NCBI GenBank assembly: GCA_028554795.2
Contig: CM068831.1
Location: 64,570,982-64,634,981, forward strand
DNA: 64,000 nt
Origin: Sinohyriopsis cumingii
Lineage: Eukaryota; Mollusca; Bivalvia; Unionida; Unionidae
Direction: 5' to 3'
Position 1 is the stretch's first letter. The number at the start of each line of letters is the position of its first letter. Shown here piece after piece: positions 35,101 through 48,600 of the stretch. The notes beneath the pieces are model-generated. The model was not told the origin of the DNA. It saw only the letters and a program-made list of their open reading frames with translations, and searched no databases. The position numbers were made by a program, and so were the translations under genes.

Positions 35101-38100
35101 TTCTTTGTAACAACTGAAGTCTCTGCTAAATTAGTACCACAGGTGTTCCTGTGGGAGACACAATCTGTTCAAGAGGAATTGCCAGGCTGAAATACGATTC
35201 TTGCAAGAATTGAAGGTAGCTTTAAAATTAATAGTATTTATAGTGGCCCCATACTGATGATAGCCAAATATGGGTTGAGAGCATGTGATTGTGATGCTGA
35301 AGCCCAAGTTATGGTGCTGGGAATGGATAAGGGTCATGGGACCCTTATAACCCGTCCCTTTAGGTGCAAGAAAAGATGTATCATAATATGATAGTCATAT
35401 GTGATAATCATCAGATGGCAAAGTTCAGTCGCGATGAAAGAGAGCCACCATATCTTATTCTTTGCAGCCAGGTTTTTAGCACTTACTGGTAACAGTCATT
35501 CCTGGTCTGGATATCTGGGCTGAACGTCAAGGTAGACAATACTGGAAAAGATGCAATGTTGAATCCTGTAGCCATTCAATCTTGGTCAGTGATGGCAATG
35601 GATAAAGACTGATCTGTAAGGTACCTGTAGGAAAGGCAAACTGACTGCCTATACAGGTAAAGTCACCAAGTGTCACATATCCAAACACAGCAGAAACTAT
35701 ACAATATAATTTTCTACAGCACACACATAAAATAAAGCCACAGCAATGTGAGTGGATGCACAAGTGACCTGTGCAAGTATGCACCAAGGGTGCCTAAACA
35801 TGTGAGGATGGCAAAATTATAATTCTGAAGAAAGACCGAGAACTTTGTCTTTGGAAGAAAGAAAGGTTGGAAAATCGAGATAGTGAATACTTCTCTCTGA
35901 AAAGAACACTCATCCTACTTGCTCTAACAAAGAAAATTTCCATAATACTTTGCATGTTGACTGAAAGGCCTGTCTGTAGAGATTGTGCAACTCAGCATGA
36001 GCAGAAGCAGGAACTGAAGTTTTCGTGGGTTTCGTGGCCAATCTATGTATCAAGGGGAGATCAACTGTAGTTGCTATCTATGTGGGTAGGTCATTTTTAA
36101 CTACTTAGCATGTTTTAGCTTGGGAGGGTTGGATTTTCAAGGTAGTAGTAGTACACCTAAGGTATTATAATTGAGTAATGTATCTGAAGAAGACCGACCT
36201 ATAGTGAAGTTTAAGTAGATGCAGTTCTGCCATACACCTAACTGCACTAAAGCCCCCCCCCCCCCCGCCATTTCTGTCTGAGACTATGTCCTTGAGTCAG
36301 ATGTACCATACATTTAACTACACTGGCAAGTCCATCTCCCAGAGATGCCCAAGTAGTCACCACTACTTGGATTCAGTCAGCTCGACTTTAGCAGCTTAAT
36401 TTCTCCAAAAGTTTTTTAAAAAAATATCATTTCTCTTCATTACCTAAAAGATAGTTGTGGGTTGAAATTTAGACATTACCACTATATTCTTTCTCCCCCC
36501 GCCCCCACATGTATTTCTAGTTTGAGAAACAGGTGGTATTTAGCATAATGTGTCTGCCATGGATTTCAGTTTTTTGACAGGTCTGGGTTGAAAATTTTTA
36601 ACACAACCAATGCAGAATTTGTTTTGCTAGATATTCCTACTTTGTTCACCATGTGGTTGCAGATGTTGAGAAATGGTGCTATTGAGACACGTCTCCAAAA
36701 ACCAAGGCTGTTCAAATACCACAGCGCAATGTCCCAAAATATTCATCTCAAAGTCAGCCAAATGGATGTTTCAAGGCAATAGCTAGTCAGAGACAAGTAC
36801 TTTTTTCCTATTTTAAAACAAGCTGAGCAAATGCTAATTTTCATTCTTTGATAATCTACCTTTATCTGACTATTCATGCCTTAGAGATACTTGAATCTAC
36901 TTCTTTCCATTTATTCTTTCCAATTTTGCAATATGTCACACCTACAGTAAGTGGTCACTGATAAATGTCACATGTGAGAGCAGGGTTTTTTGGTGTTTGT
37001 GTGGGTATTTTTAAAATATTTTTTTAATGAAGTTTTAACAATTTGAGTCATATATGTGCATCCAATTACTGCTTCACTGCATATTGGGTTCAGCAACCAA
37101 ATTATCATCCAAATCAAAAATACAAGTGGGTCACCTTTAATTTCAATCTACAATCAGTGCAATTAAATTGTCAGCTTCATTTCTGACAGTAATGATGGTT
37201 GAAATTTTAACTGATTATATGGTGGGTCAATTTCCTCATGCAGTATTCTGCTTTAAGTGATTACACTAATTATGGCATTGTCTGTATTTATATTGATATT
37301 TAATATATGGATAATATGTTTGCAAGGAAGGTATTAAGGAAGAGTCAAAGAACAATAATTTACATGAAAGTTATGGCTAAAATGCAAAGCTGCTATTGAA
37401 TCTGAGATAACTATTTGTCCAATCAGACATGTGCCTGACTATGGCAGCAAATCAAAGTTCAACCAGTATATATGTCACTGGATCTGACAAATTCAAAATT
37501 GAACTACTCAAGTCTTGTGGCAGTTCTGGCACACTATATGCATGGCACTAGCTAGCATGTACTCATGTACAGCACCATGGCTATCAAATCCCACAGCCCG
37601 ACATCCCAGACTATATATCCTTGAAGTCGAGCTAGTAAATTTTTCAATGCCACCACACTGGGACAAGTGGATTTTCCTATTTAAAAGCAAGTTAGCCAAG
37701 TGCTAATTTTCATACTTTAATCACTTTATCTCTATTAATCTGGACATTCATGCCCTCTGTGCATACTGAATGCTTGCTTGACTCTACTTCCACTTACTGT
37801 AACACTACAGCAATAAGTCACTGATAATTGTCACATGTGATTTCTATTACAGCTTGACTGCATACTGTGGTTAGGTGACCAAGTTATCAGCCAGGCAAAT
37901 AATGTCAAACAAAACAAATCTGGTATGATTAATTGATTATACTGAGGAAGGGAGTATTGCATCTGAAGCAAAACAATTACACTAAAGCAGTGGTCTGTAT
38001 TTGCATTTAACAACCAAATGCATTCTATGACCACTTTATTTGAAGTAGTTGTCCAATGAGGTGATCTTTTCTATATGGCTACGAGTACTCTCCTAAATTA

Positions 38101-41100
38101 TTTTCACAAGGAAGGTTAATAGAAAGATTTGGAGGTGATCTTTTCTATATGGCTACGAGTACTCTCCTAAATTATTTTCACAAGGAAGGATAATAGAAAG
38201 ATTTGGAGAATGAAACTTCACTTGAAAGTGTAAGGATATGATGTAAAGCTGCCACAGAGTCTGAAGTAATTATTCCTCCCACGAGACATAAGATAAACTC
38301 TGTGGAAGTAAAATATTTCAAATATGTTGGAAAAAAGAGATTTTTTTATAGCAACTCTGGGTTGATAATTATTCCAGACTTAAATTCGCTGACTCTGAAG
38401 TAAAGAGGTTTTACAGTCAATGAGAACAATATCCCATTCTAGCTCAAGTTGGCAATTCAGCAGTTGGATTTGTCAATGGAACTGACAAATTGAGGATTTA
38501 ATCAAGCAATTCTCAGGACAGTTTTGAATCTCATACAGCATGGTATATGCATGACATCAGCCAGCATGTCCCAATGTTCAGCACAACATATGCATTACAC
38601 TAGCCAGTATGTAGACATGTAAAACATAGTATATACATGACACCAGCCAGCACCCCCATGTTCAGCACAGTGTATGCATGACACCAGCCAGCATGTACAT
38701 GTGAAGAAAATCCAATGAGTCATAGTTGCTGACAAACCACTAGGAAAAGCCATTTTAAAATTAAATGAGAATGTATTGAAAACAAAAATGAGAATTCTCT
38801 TTCAAGACATCATATACTCCAACCTGTTGTGAAAACCTATTTTCTAATTTAAAAAATGATGTGTGCTTTTCTATTTTAAAAAATGCTGTGTGCACTTGAT
38901 AAAAGAACACAGTTGAACTTGGTGTTAATTACAAGGACTGACTCAGGGCATGGTCTTTGTTCTGTCCACTAATCAAGTCTTGAAAGCAGTCAGGAAAAAT
39001 CTAAATTCCAACAAATTCCTTTCCATTCTTGCTGATGGAATCAATGATGCTTCCATATCAGAAAACGAAAATGGTGTCTATAAGTTTCGTTGACAATGGA
39101 AAATGAGAAATAAATATATTGTACATTATTCTTTTCTTAAAGTGCATACATTTAATAAAATCTAGGTAATAAGTGATTTAAATTTTGGACAAGTTAATTT
39201 ACTGTAACTACTTGTTCTGGACAAGTGGATTTTGAAAAATCTGATCAGCCCAGCTAATGCAGTGCTGTGTAATAGCATCATGTACATACCTTTTTTTTGA
39301 TTTGCGAGTTCTTCCATACAGCTCTCGCCTCAGTTCACGGGAGATTGGTTTCAAGTGCATGAAATTACAGAAACCTCCTCGGGTACACTCGCTGGAATTA
39401 ATAAGGCTTTAAACACTGAGGTGCAAAAAAAATTCTATAACATATAAGATTTAAGTACTAATACCTATAAAATACTAATGTGAACATTAACCCCAACCTG
39501 GCACACTTCCATTTCTATGATCACCCCAAAATCAATAGGCTATTTACACATGGTGCAAACCATCCACAAAGTTTGGTCTAGATATGTGATATGGAACTAA
39601 TGCTTTTAAGGCAAAAACCTATTTACTTCCTCCAGTCCCACTGACCTTGATATTGACCATTTGACACCAAAATCAATGGCCTACTTCCTAACCTGAAGTG
39701 CAAGTCGTTCACAATGTTTAATCCAGGTAGGAAGTGTATTGCTAACATTATTCTGTGAAAAGCATTTTTCTTATGTCTAAGATTTAGAACCAATGTTATT
39801 ATGGAGAAACCATTATCCCCCCCATCTTAAATACAGCCATCTTGACCTTTGATCTTTTGACCCAAAATCAATACACTTTTCCCTTACTCCAAGTGCAAAT
39901 GGTCCACAAGCTTGGTCCATGCATGTGACCAAAAGAAATAGGCTTTTCCTTACCCCAAATGCAAGTCACCCACAAGGCTGAGTAACTGTAGATGGTGAAG
40001 AACTTGAGTTACTGTTCAGAAACAAAATTGCTAAAAGATGGACACGTATGCTTAGCCTTAAGGCAAGTCTATCAAAATCTTTCAAACAAATTTAATGCCT
40101 GATAGCAAGAAGCTTGAACCTAATATTACAGCTGTATTTTATCTTTTGTAATAATTAAATGTTACAAATTTAGAACAGCATTTCTTCTATGATAAGCCAT
40201 GTACATTTGTTGAAAATTCTTTTGGAAGTGGAGTGCGTAGTAGATGAGCTAATATTTGCAAAAGTAAAAGCTTTCTTAAACGAAAATTTATCAAAAGTTT
40301 GTAAAATGATGGAAGACTGAATCACCTACCCCATTTCATACTGCCTACAGCATGCTTCACGGAAATCTGTCACAGGAGATAGCTCTGCATGAATTGGTCG
40401 CCCATTAAACCAGCGATTGTTTAAGTCATTTACTGCTTTCTCTGCATCTTCCTCGTAGCGGTACTGAATGAATAACAACAGAATATGTACACAAAAATGT
40501 AAAAACTATCAAAAATTACCTCATGTATTATTTCACACATAGGTTGTTTACAAAAAGTATATAAATTTTATTCTCTATGATGGTTTGATTCCTTATAAAA
40601 ACTAAAAAATACTATCATCTTAAAAGACAATCAGGCATGAAAGCTGGCAAGATATGGTCAAATTATGTGATTTTTAGAAATCATTTTTAGTAACTGTGGC
40701 AATATTTGATGATGAATCAGCAGAATTACTAATTTGAAAGCCATTTATGTAGAGTGCTTTCTGTGAAATGTAGTTAAATTCCAAAGAATGGCTTTTGAGA
40801 ACTTGTTTAAAAGGTTATTCTAGTTTTAGTTTTAGTAATGACAAACGTAGTTGGTCACAAATCAGGATCATTTGAATAAACCTTCTTTATGTTAGGATGC
40901 TTTCTCTCAAAGTAGGTCAAATTCTGTTGAGTGGTATTGGGAAAAAGTCATTTCAAGGTTTTCTTTTTTTTACGGAACCATAACTATATTTGACTGCAGA
41001 TTAACACCACTGAAAGCTCTTCATTCATCTGTTAAATCAGATCAAATTGTGAAGAGCCATTTTCAAAAAGTCATTTACATAAATTTTCCATTTTTAATAA

Positions 41101-42635
41101 TCTTTAAAAATAGCATGAATATTTGCAGGTCAGCATCATTTGTACAAACTTTTAAAACCTCCAAGAGAGAATGCCGTCAGCCAAGTCTAATAGAATCTGG
41201 CACAGTGGTTTTTTAAAAAAGCAAATGTGCTGACGAACATGTGATGGAAGATGCATAATGACAATGGCTAATCCAGAAGCTTGCCTGGCCTAACAACCAG
41301 TTAGAAATATTTGCATGATTAATATTATAATTACTACAAAAAAAAAAAAGGTGCCAGAGTTGTAATGGAAAGTTTGAATATGATGCCAAACTTTACATGA
41401 TTACTGTGAACAGAACAGTATACACCTCCAGTGTGTTTAATTGTCCTTGATGTTGATAAAGGAAATTTGTGTACAGAGACCATTATCCGTCTGGCAGTCA
41501 ATGGCAGTGTTGCACATTTAGCAGTCACTGGCAGTGTTGCACATTTAGCACAGACTTCCAGCAATCTTTTGTCCTACATCCCCCATATCTTTACCATATT
41601 CACCCTCTTTGCATGTTTTTGGTCAGGAAAAATATAAAAAAAACATGCTGAAACTTTTCATTATTGGAAACCCATCCATATCTCTTTTGAAATTGACAGA
41701 ATTCTTCCTAAACCCAAGTGCAAGCCATCAATAAAGATTACTAACCACAGACTGTGGAGAATTCAAGTATTACACGCAAACTATGGTGACCATAATCCTT
41801 TTACCTTATGACCATGAAATTAATAGGGCTCCTCCTTACTATAATTGCAAGCCATACACAAAGTTTAGTATTTGTGGTTGGTGTGGAACTGAAGTTATTG
41901 TGAGGAACCTATTTTACTTCCATTAATCAGAGTAACCATGACATTTGAGGTTTCTACTCCAAAACTGATAGGACTCATCTTTACCCCAAGACCAAACCAT
42001 CAACAAAGTTTGGTACCTGTAGTGGCAGACAATCTGAGTTACGATACAAAAGCAAAATTGGTAACAGCCAGATGGACATCATAACATAATTGGCAGGCAT
42101 ACCAAAAAAAAAGTCTTGAAATTTAAGCTTGATATTACCATTAAGTTATAAAAATAAAAAGGGGCTCAAACGACAGGTCAAACAAGTGGCAAATGATTAA
42201 AGGAAACAAATAACGACACAATCATATTTATATTGCTCAAAATTATTATTGTACTGGAAATAACCGTCTTACCTTGACGTACACATTGCCAACCAAATGG
42301 TCACCTAAATTGTCACATACATTCATCTCCTCTATCTCACCATACTGAAAATACAAAAAATATAATTTTAATAGTCAATTCATCTTTTTTTGTTTATGAC
42401 AGTAATGGAAAACTCGTACTAGAGTCATGAATTTTTTAATCCTGCATCCACTGGCATGTTTACATGCTATTATTTGATAATCTAGCCAAGTCTAGGGTGT
42501 GAAATGTTTAGAAAACTAGTGGAGGAATCAAATTTGTTACAAAGAATTTGGTCAAAAACAAAAATAAGCGTACAGAATTTTGTTCACTTTTAGACTACCT
42601 TTGTAATACATTAGTTTTCAATGGGTTCCACTTCA

Positions 42636-42667
<32 letters not shown>

Positions 42668-45600
42668 CAACGAATTGTTTTCATGCTGACAAACCATAAA
42701 GCCAATGAATCAAGTCATTAAACATGATCAAGATACATGTCTGGCAGCAATAAAGGTGATCTCAAGCAAGATGTTCCATGATATTGGAAATAGCAGGTAA
42801 GATTCTGAAGTTTGTGTGTGACTGAAGATACTACCCTGATGAGGCTACTGGGGGCAGCAAAATGTTGCAGCTGCTCTAGCAGGTAAATTATCTGGTTAAC
42901 GGTATTTACAGAATGCCCTGATAAAGTCTGTCACTTTCCTAAATACACCCCCCCCAAAAAGTTCACTTCACCTTGCCTTGATTTCACACCAGTCCCCCAC
43001 TCCCCTTTGCTTCAATAAATTACATTAACCAAATAAACTGTTGATGAGGTCGTCTAGATCTTCACAATAATAAACTGAACAGATCAAAATATAATTCATG
43101 ACTGGTAACGTCAAGATCACCTATTTTGTAGCCGTATTTTATAGTGGATTAGCATAATTCTGTTGAGTGAATTTTGTGAAGAAGCCACTAAAAGCTTTTT
43201 AGTAATAGTGGCCATTTCTGACGGTGGATGGTTATGCCAATTTCCTTTATAACCACATTTTTAAAAAAAATTTCACTGCGCATGTATGCTTTAACCATTT
43301 TCTGTGTTGGTGAAAAAGTACACAAATATTTGTGATGTATAACACGTTTCTAGAGACACTACACACATACTTAGAAGAGTATGACCGTAGTCGTATTCAG
43401 GATAAAATGGGATACTACGACCACAGGCACATTCAGGATAGAATGAGGTATTACGACCATAGCCATATTCAGGATAAAATGGGTTAACTGCCAAAAAAGA
43501 ACTTCCAGATGAAAATTATCTATCACTATGGACTTTTGTAATGGTGGCCATGTACTAAACTTGGGTCAAAATAAGAGCACATCCAGTGGAATCGTCACAA
43601 TCAAAGGTAGTAGGAATTTGTTTATCAATATGAGTAGCTTTCACTGTAACATCAAAGCGTGCGACATTCAATCCAGATTGTACTGGATCACACCTTTAGG
43701 TTCATTTCGTCCAAAAACGTCTACATACTTTAACATTGATTTTGCCATATGCATGTCTGGGAGTGTCGAAATAACGACCTTCCAAAGGAATATGGATGTA
43801 TACAAATCCGAATGAAGCGAATACTTGCCACTTAAAGGTATATAGAATCAAATTCTAAAAATGACACCCATTACTGAAATAGTCAGTGCTGAATGCCTAC
43901 ATGATCTGTGTGACTTGAACAATAGTGGTTTACGTCACTTTTAAGGTTTTCAATTTTTTAAAATTGTGACCATATTATATGGTGGATCAGAATCATCTGT
44001 AAAAAAATGAAGGTCATCTATGCATGCATGCATGCTTATGCTGAAATGGTTTTTAGGAAGTAAAGTTTTTTTTTCTCTTTCTAATAATGATGGTAGCCAG
44101 TGAATAAAAACATCATCTGAACCAATTTAAAAGACCCTCATGAAAGGATGAGTTGTTACACATTTGGTCGAATTCTGTCAAGCAAATTCTGGGAAGTCAT
44201 TTGTAGGTTTTTCCATTTTCTATTAGATGAGGTCATATCTGATCCAAGCATCAATAGAACAAATTTGATATATATTCATGCCTAGATACTTTCTGTCAAA
44301 ATTGTTCAAATTCTATTGAGCTGTCTTTTGCAAAGTCTTTTTTTTTTTTTAGGTTTCTCTATTTGTAGTACAATGGCCATATTTGACTGTGGATAGGCAT
44401 CATTTGAACAAATTTCAATGTTGTTCATGCCAGGATGCTTTCCATTAATTCTGCCCAATTCTCTTGAGTGGATTTTGAGAAGCTGGGGTTTTTCTAGTAT
44501 CATTCTCATCGTCATCATTTTTACTGAAGGTGGCCATATTCGATTACAAATCATCATTTGAACAATTGAAGAATTCCATGAGAGGGTGCATTCTTTTAAA
44601 CGTGGTCGAATTCAGTTTAGCGAACTCTGCTTTTTATTTTAATTTTAGTAACAACAGTCACATGATGGCAGATCAGCATAATTTATAACAGCTGTAAAGA
44701 CCTAAATTATGGCAGATGATTTATTTCAAATTTGGTCAAACTCTTCTGAGCATCTTTTGACAAAGAATTCAATGCAAGGTTTTTCTACTTTCAGTAACAA
44801 TGACCATGTTGATGGAAGATCGATCTTACTTGAATCAATTATGTAAAATTTTATCAAATTCTGTTTTTTCTATCTTACAGCCAGGTCAGTTAAAACTCAA
44901 TCATTTTATCCACTATTTCAGCCCACAAATGTATGAAATGAAAACCTCAGTTATGGGAATAGTTGACAACCACCCCTTGCAAGCTATCTTCAAGATTACT
45001 GTTTTAATACAATAACTGTGGCAAAGCAAATCAGAAGTTTTAACATTTGTATAAAGTTCTGATAGAATTTCATCAATATTTTAATAATCTGACATGAAAA
45101 TATGAAAAAGGGATGTTTAAAATGACTATTCTGAACATCATAAACTTTTGAACTTTCTGCACTCACTTCTCCCAATCTGACAGCTTCACCATATTCTGAT
45201 TGCAGAGAAATGTGATTTTTCATCAAAACAGGATGAGTCCAGTATGGATCTGAGTGGCTAATAAAAACTATACACTAAACTCATTGTGCTTTCATTCTGT
45301 TTATATCCTCACTTTTGGAGGGACATTGTCAGAGATCCGATCTGTTCGTGTGCCCATCAATCAATGTGTCCACACCCAAATGTCTCTGTTATCCTTGTAA
45401 CTGGACCTTCATCTAAAGAGACTGTAGGAGGATGATCAGATATGGGATGTTGTTTCTGAAGGATGAGGATGAGGGAAATTTTCTTCAGCTGGATTCTACC
45501 TTTTAACCTGAACGGAATCAAGACTAATTATGTGTGATCATGTTTGGTATGATGCAACCAGATGAGACCAAATAGTTTGAATCATAACCTCCTAACTCCC

Positions 45601-48600
45601 AAGCCAGATGTATGAGGTGTCAAGGTTTGGTTTTTTCCAATCTAACTGGCATTTGTAAGCAAATAAACAATCACCAGACTCCTGTTTTATTTAAGTTCTG
45701 AATATGGACCTGATTAGTTGTCATAATTATCAGCCTCTTTACCAATATATGAATATGGTCTTAATCAGTTGTCACATTTTTATCAGACTCTCTACCAATT
45801 TCTGAATATGGTCTTGATTAGCTGTCACATGATTAACAGACTCTTTCTACCAATTTCTTAATATGGACTTCATTAGTTGTTGTATGATGATCAGGCTATT
45901 TCTTCCAAGTTCTGAATATGGACTTTATTAAGAAGTTTTCATGTTTATTAAAGTGAAATACTGACACAGTCCTCTGGAACTGAATTGTGGACAAATCTCA
46001 CAACTTTGATGACAAAAAGTTTACCTCAACTACAGATAGAATCTGGAAAAAATGATTAACAACACCATTTCATAAGCATTACTGCAATAGCTCTTTATTC
46101 AATGTTTTTCAATGTATAAACAAGCTAATGGCCCTCCTCTTGCATGGAATTTCTGCAAACTATTTTGTATTGGCCATCTAATATGACAGACCAATTCCAA
46201 CTACCATACCAAATCTTAAAGCTATGAGTTAGTTTTATTGGCATGGTCTAGTGACCTACAAAACTTTCAACTACTGACAACAACCAAGACAACAAGTGAG
46301 GTTTGACTGTTACTCAAGATGCTATTAAAGGCAAGTGTTCAATCTATTACATTATTATGACAAATTCGGTTTCTAGTCCTCATTGATTTAGAAGTCTTCC
46401 TACTTTTAAAAACTGAAACAACACAGAAAAAGGCAGTCTACAGGTTATAAGGTCCACCTGATTGGCGTATGGAAGGGGCAGCTTCAACGGTGGGAGGTAC
46501 CATCGTGTCCCACTGGCCAACTAACACATGCCTCAAGCCAGGCAGCCCCTGATCAGTAAGGTGTTGACCTGCCAACGTCTGCCTGCTCCAGTGGGTATCT
46601 GGAGCTCAGTGTGTTGCTTAGCGTCACAAGCAAACGGAAATTCCACAACAGACAAAACAAGAAACCAACAAAGACTATGAGACTTTGATTTGCAAGCTGG
46701 AATGTGCACAACACCAGGAAGATGGCCATCATCAAGAGAGAGCTCACCACACTAAATGTCAGCATTGCTGCCCTCCAGGAAACTAGGCTCGCCTCTAGCG
46801 GCTCCCTCGGAGAGGAAAACTACACCTTTTGGAAGGGTTGAGAACCCGAGGAGCCCCACCAGCACGGAATAGGCTTCACCTTCAAAAACAATTCCTGACC
46901 TCAGTTGAGCCTCCCTTAGGAGGCGCTGAGCATCTCTTGTCCATCTGTTTTGCCACTGCTGCAGGTCCTGTCAACATCCTCAGTGTCTAAGCCCCCATCC
47001 ACACATCTTCAGAAGACACAAAGGATCAGATTTTTGGGCAGCTGGATGAACAGATTAAAGGATGCCCCAAAGACAAGACACAATTCCTCCTTGGCAACTT
47101 TAATGCCAGAGCAGGTGTGGACCATTAGTCATGGTCTATCTGCTTTCAACATCATTGCACTGAAAAGACCAATGAAAACGGTCAGAGACTAATGCAGCTG
47201 TGCACCTACCATGGCCTGTGTGTAACAACATAGTGTAATGGAAACACTCCAGGTCTCATTGCTGGCACTAGCTTGACTGGGTCATCACCAGGTGCTCTGC
47301 TCTGAACAGCGTCCTTTCCATGAGAAGCTACCACAGTGCAGAGTGCAATTCCAACCACGTTCTCCTGAGCAGCAGGGTGCACCTACAGCCACACACACTA
47401 CACCACTCAAAAGCAAAAGGTCACCCTCGCATCAACACTGCGCAGACGCTGGTCCCCTCCAAGGCGGACGGGTATGTGTCTGCCCTCAAACAGGCTCTCC
47501 AGGACATGCCAGAGCACGATGCCACAGCCATGAAGGGTGCCATCTACAGCACAGCCATGTCCACGTTTAGCAAGAAGGAACGGCCCAGCCAGGACTGGTT
47601 CAACACACACCTTTCAAGGGTGGAACAAAGAACAGAAGACAAATGAAAAGCCTTCAAAGCTTTTAAAAAATGCCCCAATGAATGAATGCTTGCCGCCCTC
47701 AGAAGTTCCAAAGTATCACCCAACGCATTGCTAGACAGTGTTCATATGAGTACTGGCAACAACTATGTGAAGGGATCCATCGCAGTGCCGAGTCTGGAAA
47801 CATCCAAGGTATGTACAGTGGCATCAAGAAGGATCTAGGCCCTACAGTGAAAGGGGTCATCCCTGAAATCTCTGATGGGAGAGAAGATCACAGATGGCCA
47901 GATGGGTGGAGCACTACTCAAGAGCTATACTACCAAGAAATATCAGTCACCAACGCAACTCTTAGCAGAACACAGAAACTGCCCACCATGGAGGAGCTCG
48001 ACAAAGTGCCCACCTTGGAGGAGCTCAGCAAAGCAATTGACTCCCTCCCAAACAACAAAGCACCAGCATCCCGCCTGAAGCTATCAAATATGGTAAACCG
48101 ACATTGTTTCAGCTGCATAAGCTACTCTGCCACTGCTGGGAGGAAGGAGCAGTCCCCTAAGACATGTGGGATGCTACCATTGTGACCCTTTACAAAAACA
48201 AGGGCGACTGCAGTGACTGTAACAATTACAGAGGGTTCTCGCTCCTGAACATCGTTGGTAAAGTGTACGCCCACATCATCCTCAACAGGCTGCAGCTGCT
48301 GATGGACCATGTGTACCTGGAATCTCAGTACAGCTTCAGAGCAGGCAGGTCAACAACAGACATGATTTTTTCCTCTGATTACTCTAAGAGAAGAAAAGAG
48401 AGCAAGGTCAGCCACTCTACATGATATTCACTGACCTCACCAAGGCCTTCGACATGGTCAGCAGAAAGGGCCTATTTGAACTTCTCAGTAAGATCAGCTG
48501 CCCCCCAAAACACAGCAGCATGATAATCTCTATCCAGGCCAACATGAAGGGAACAGTCTTGTATGATGGATCCTCCTCAGACTCATTCCCCTGGCGTGAA

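Larger units (their letters stand above)
29111..39289. other. U2AF1 intron (RS-domain side), repeat-filled
   Basis: It holds units of a degenerate repeat (29970-30390, 31775-32100), two TTAA-flanked elements, a family B SINE, DIRS-like remains (about 33.2-36.1 kb), and diverged duplicates of 700-900 bp around 36.4-38.5 kb. No coding exon is recognised. Confidence 0.7.

Noticed and set aside
38560..38700. Possible CRISPR-like spacing of CATGACACCAGCCAGCA repeats
   Set aside because: Only three or four irregular copies with unequal gaps in a eukaryotic intron; a decayed minisatellite is the simpler reading.
43291..43494. Repetitive [14 protein letters not shown] protein on the minus strand
   Set aside because: It follows a ~40-bp tandem repeat inside a U2AF1 intron and has no promoter, splice or poly(A) support.
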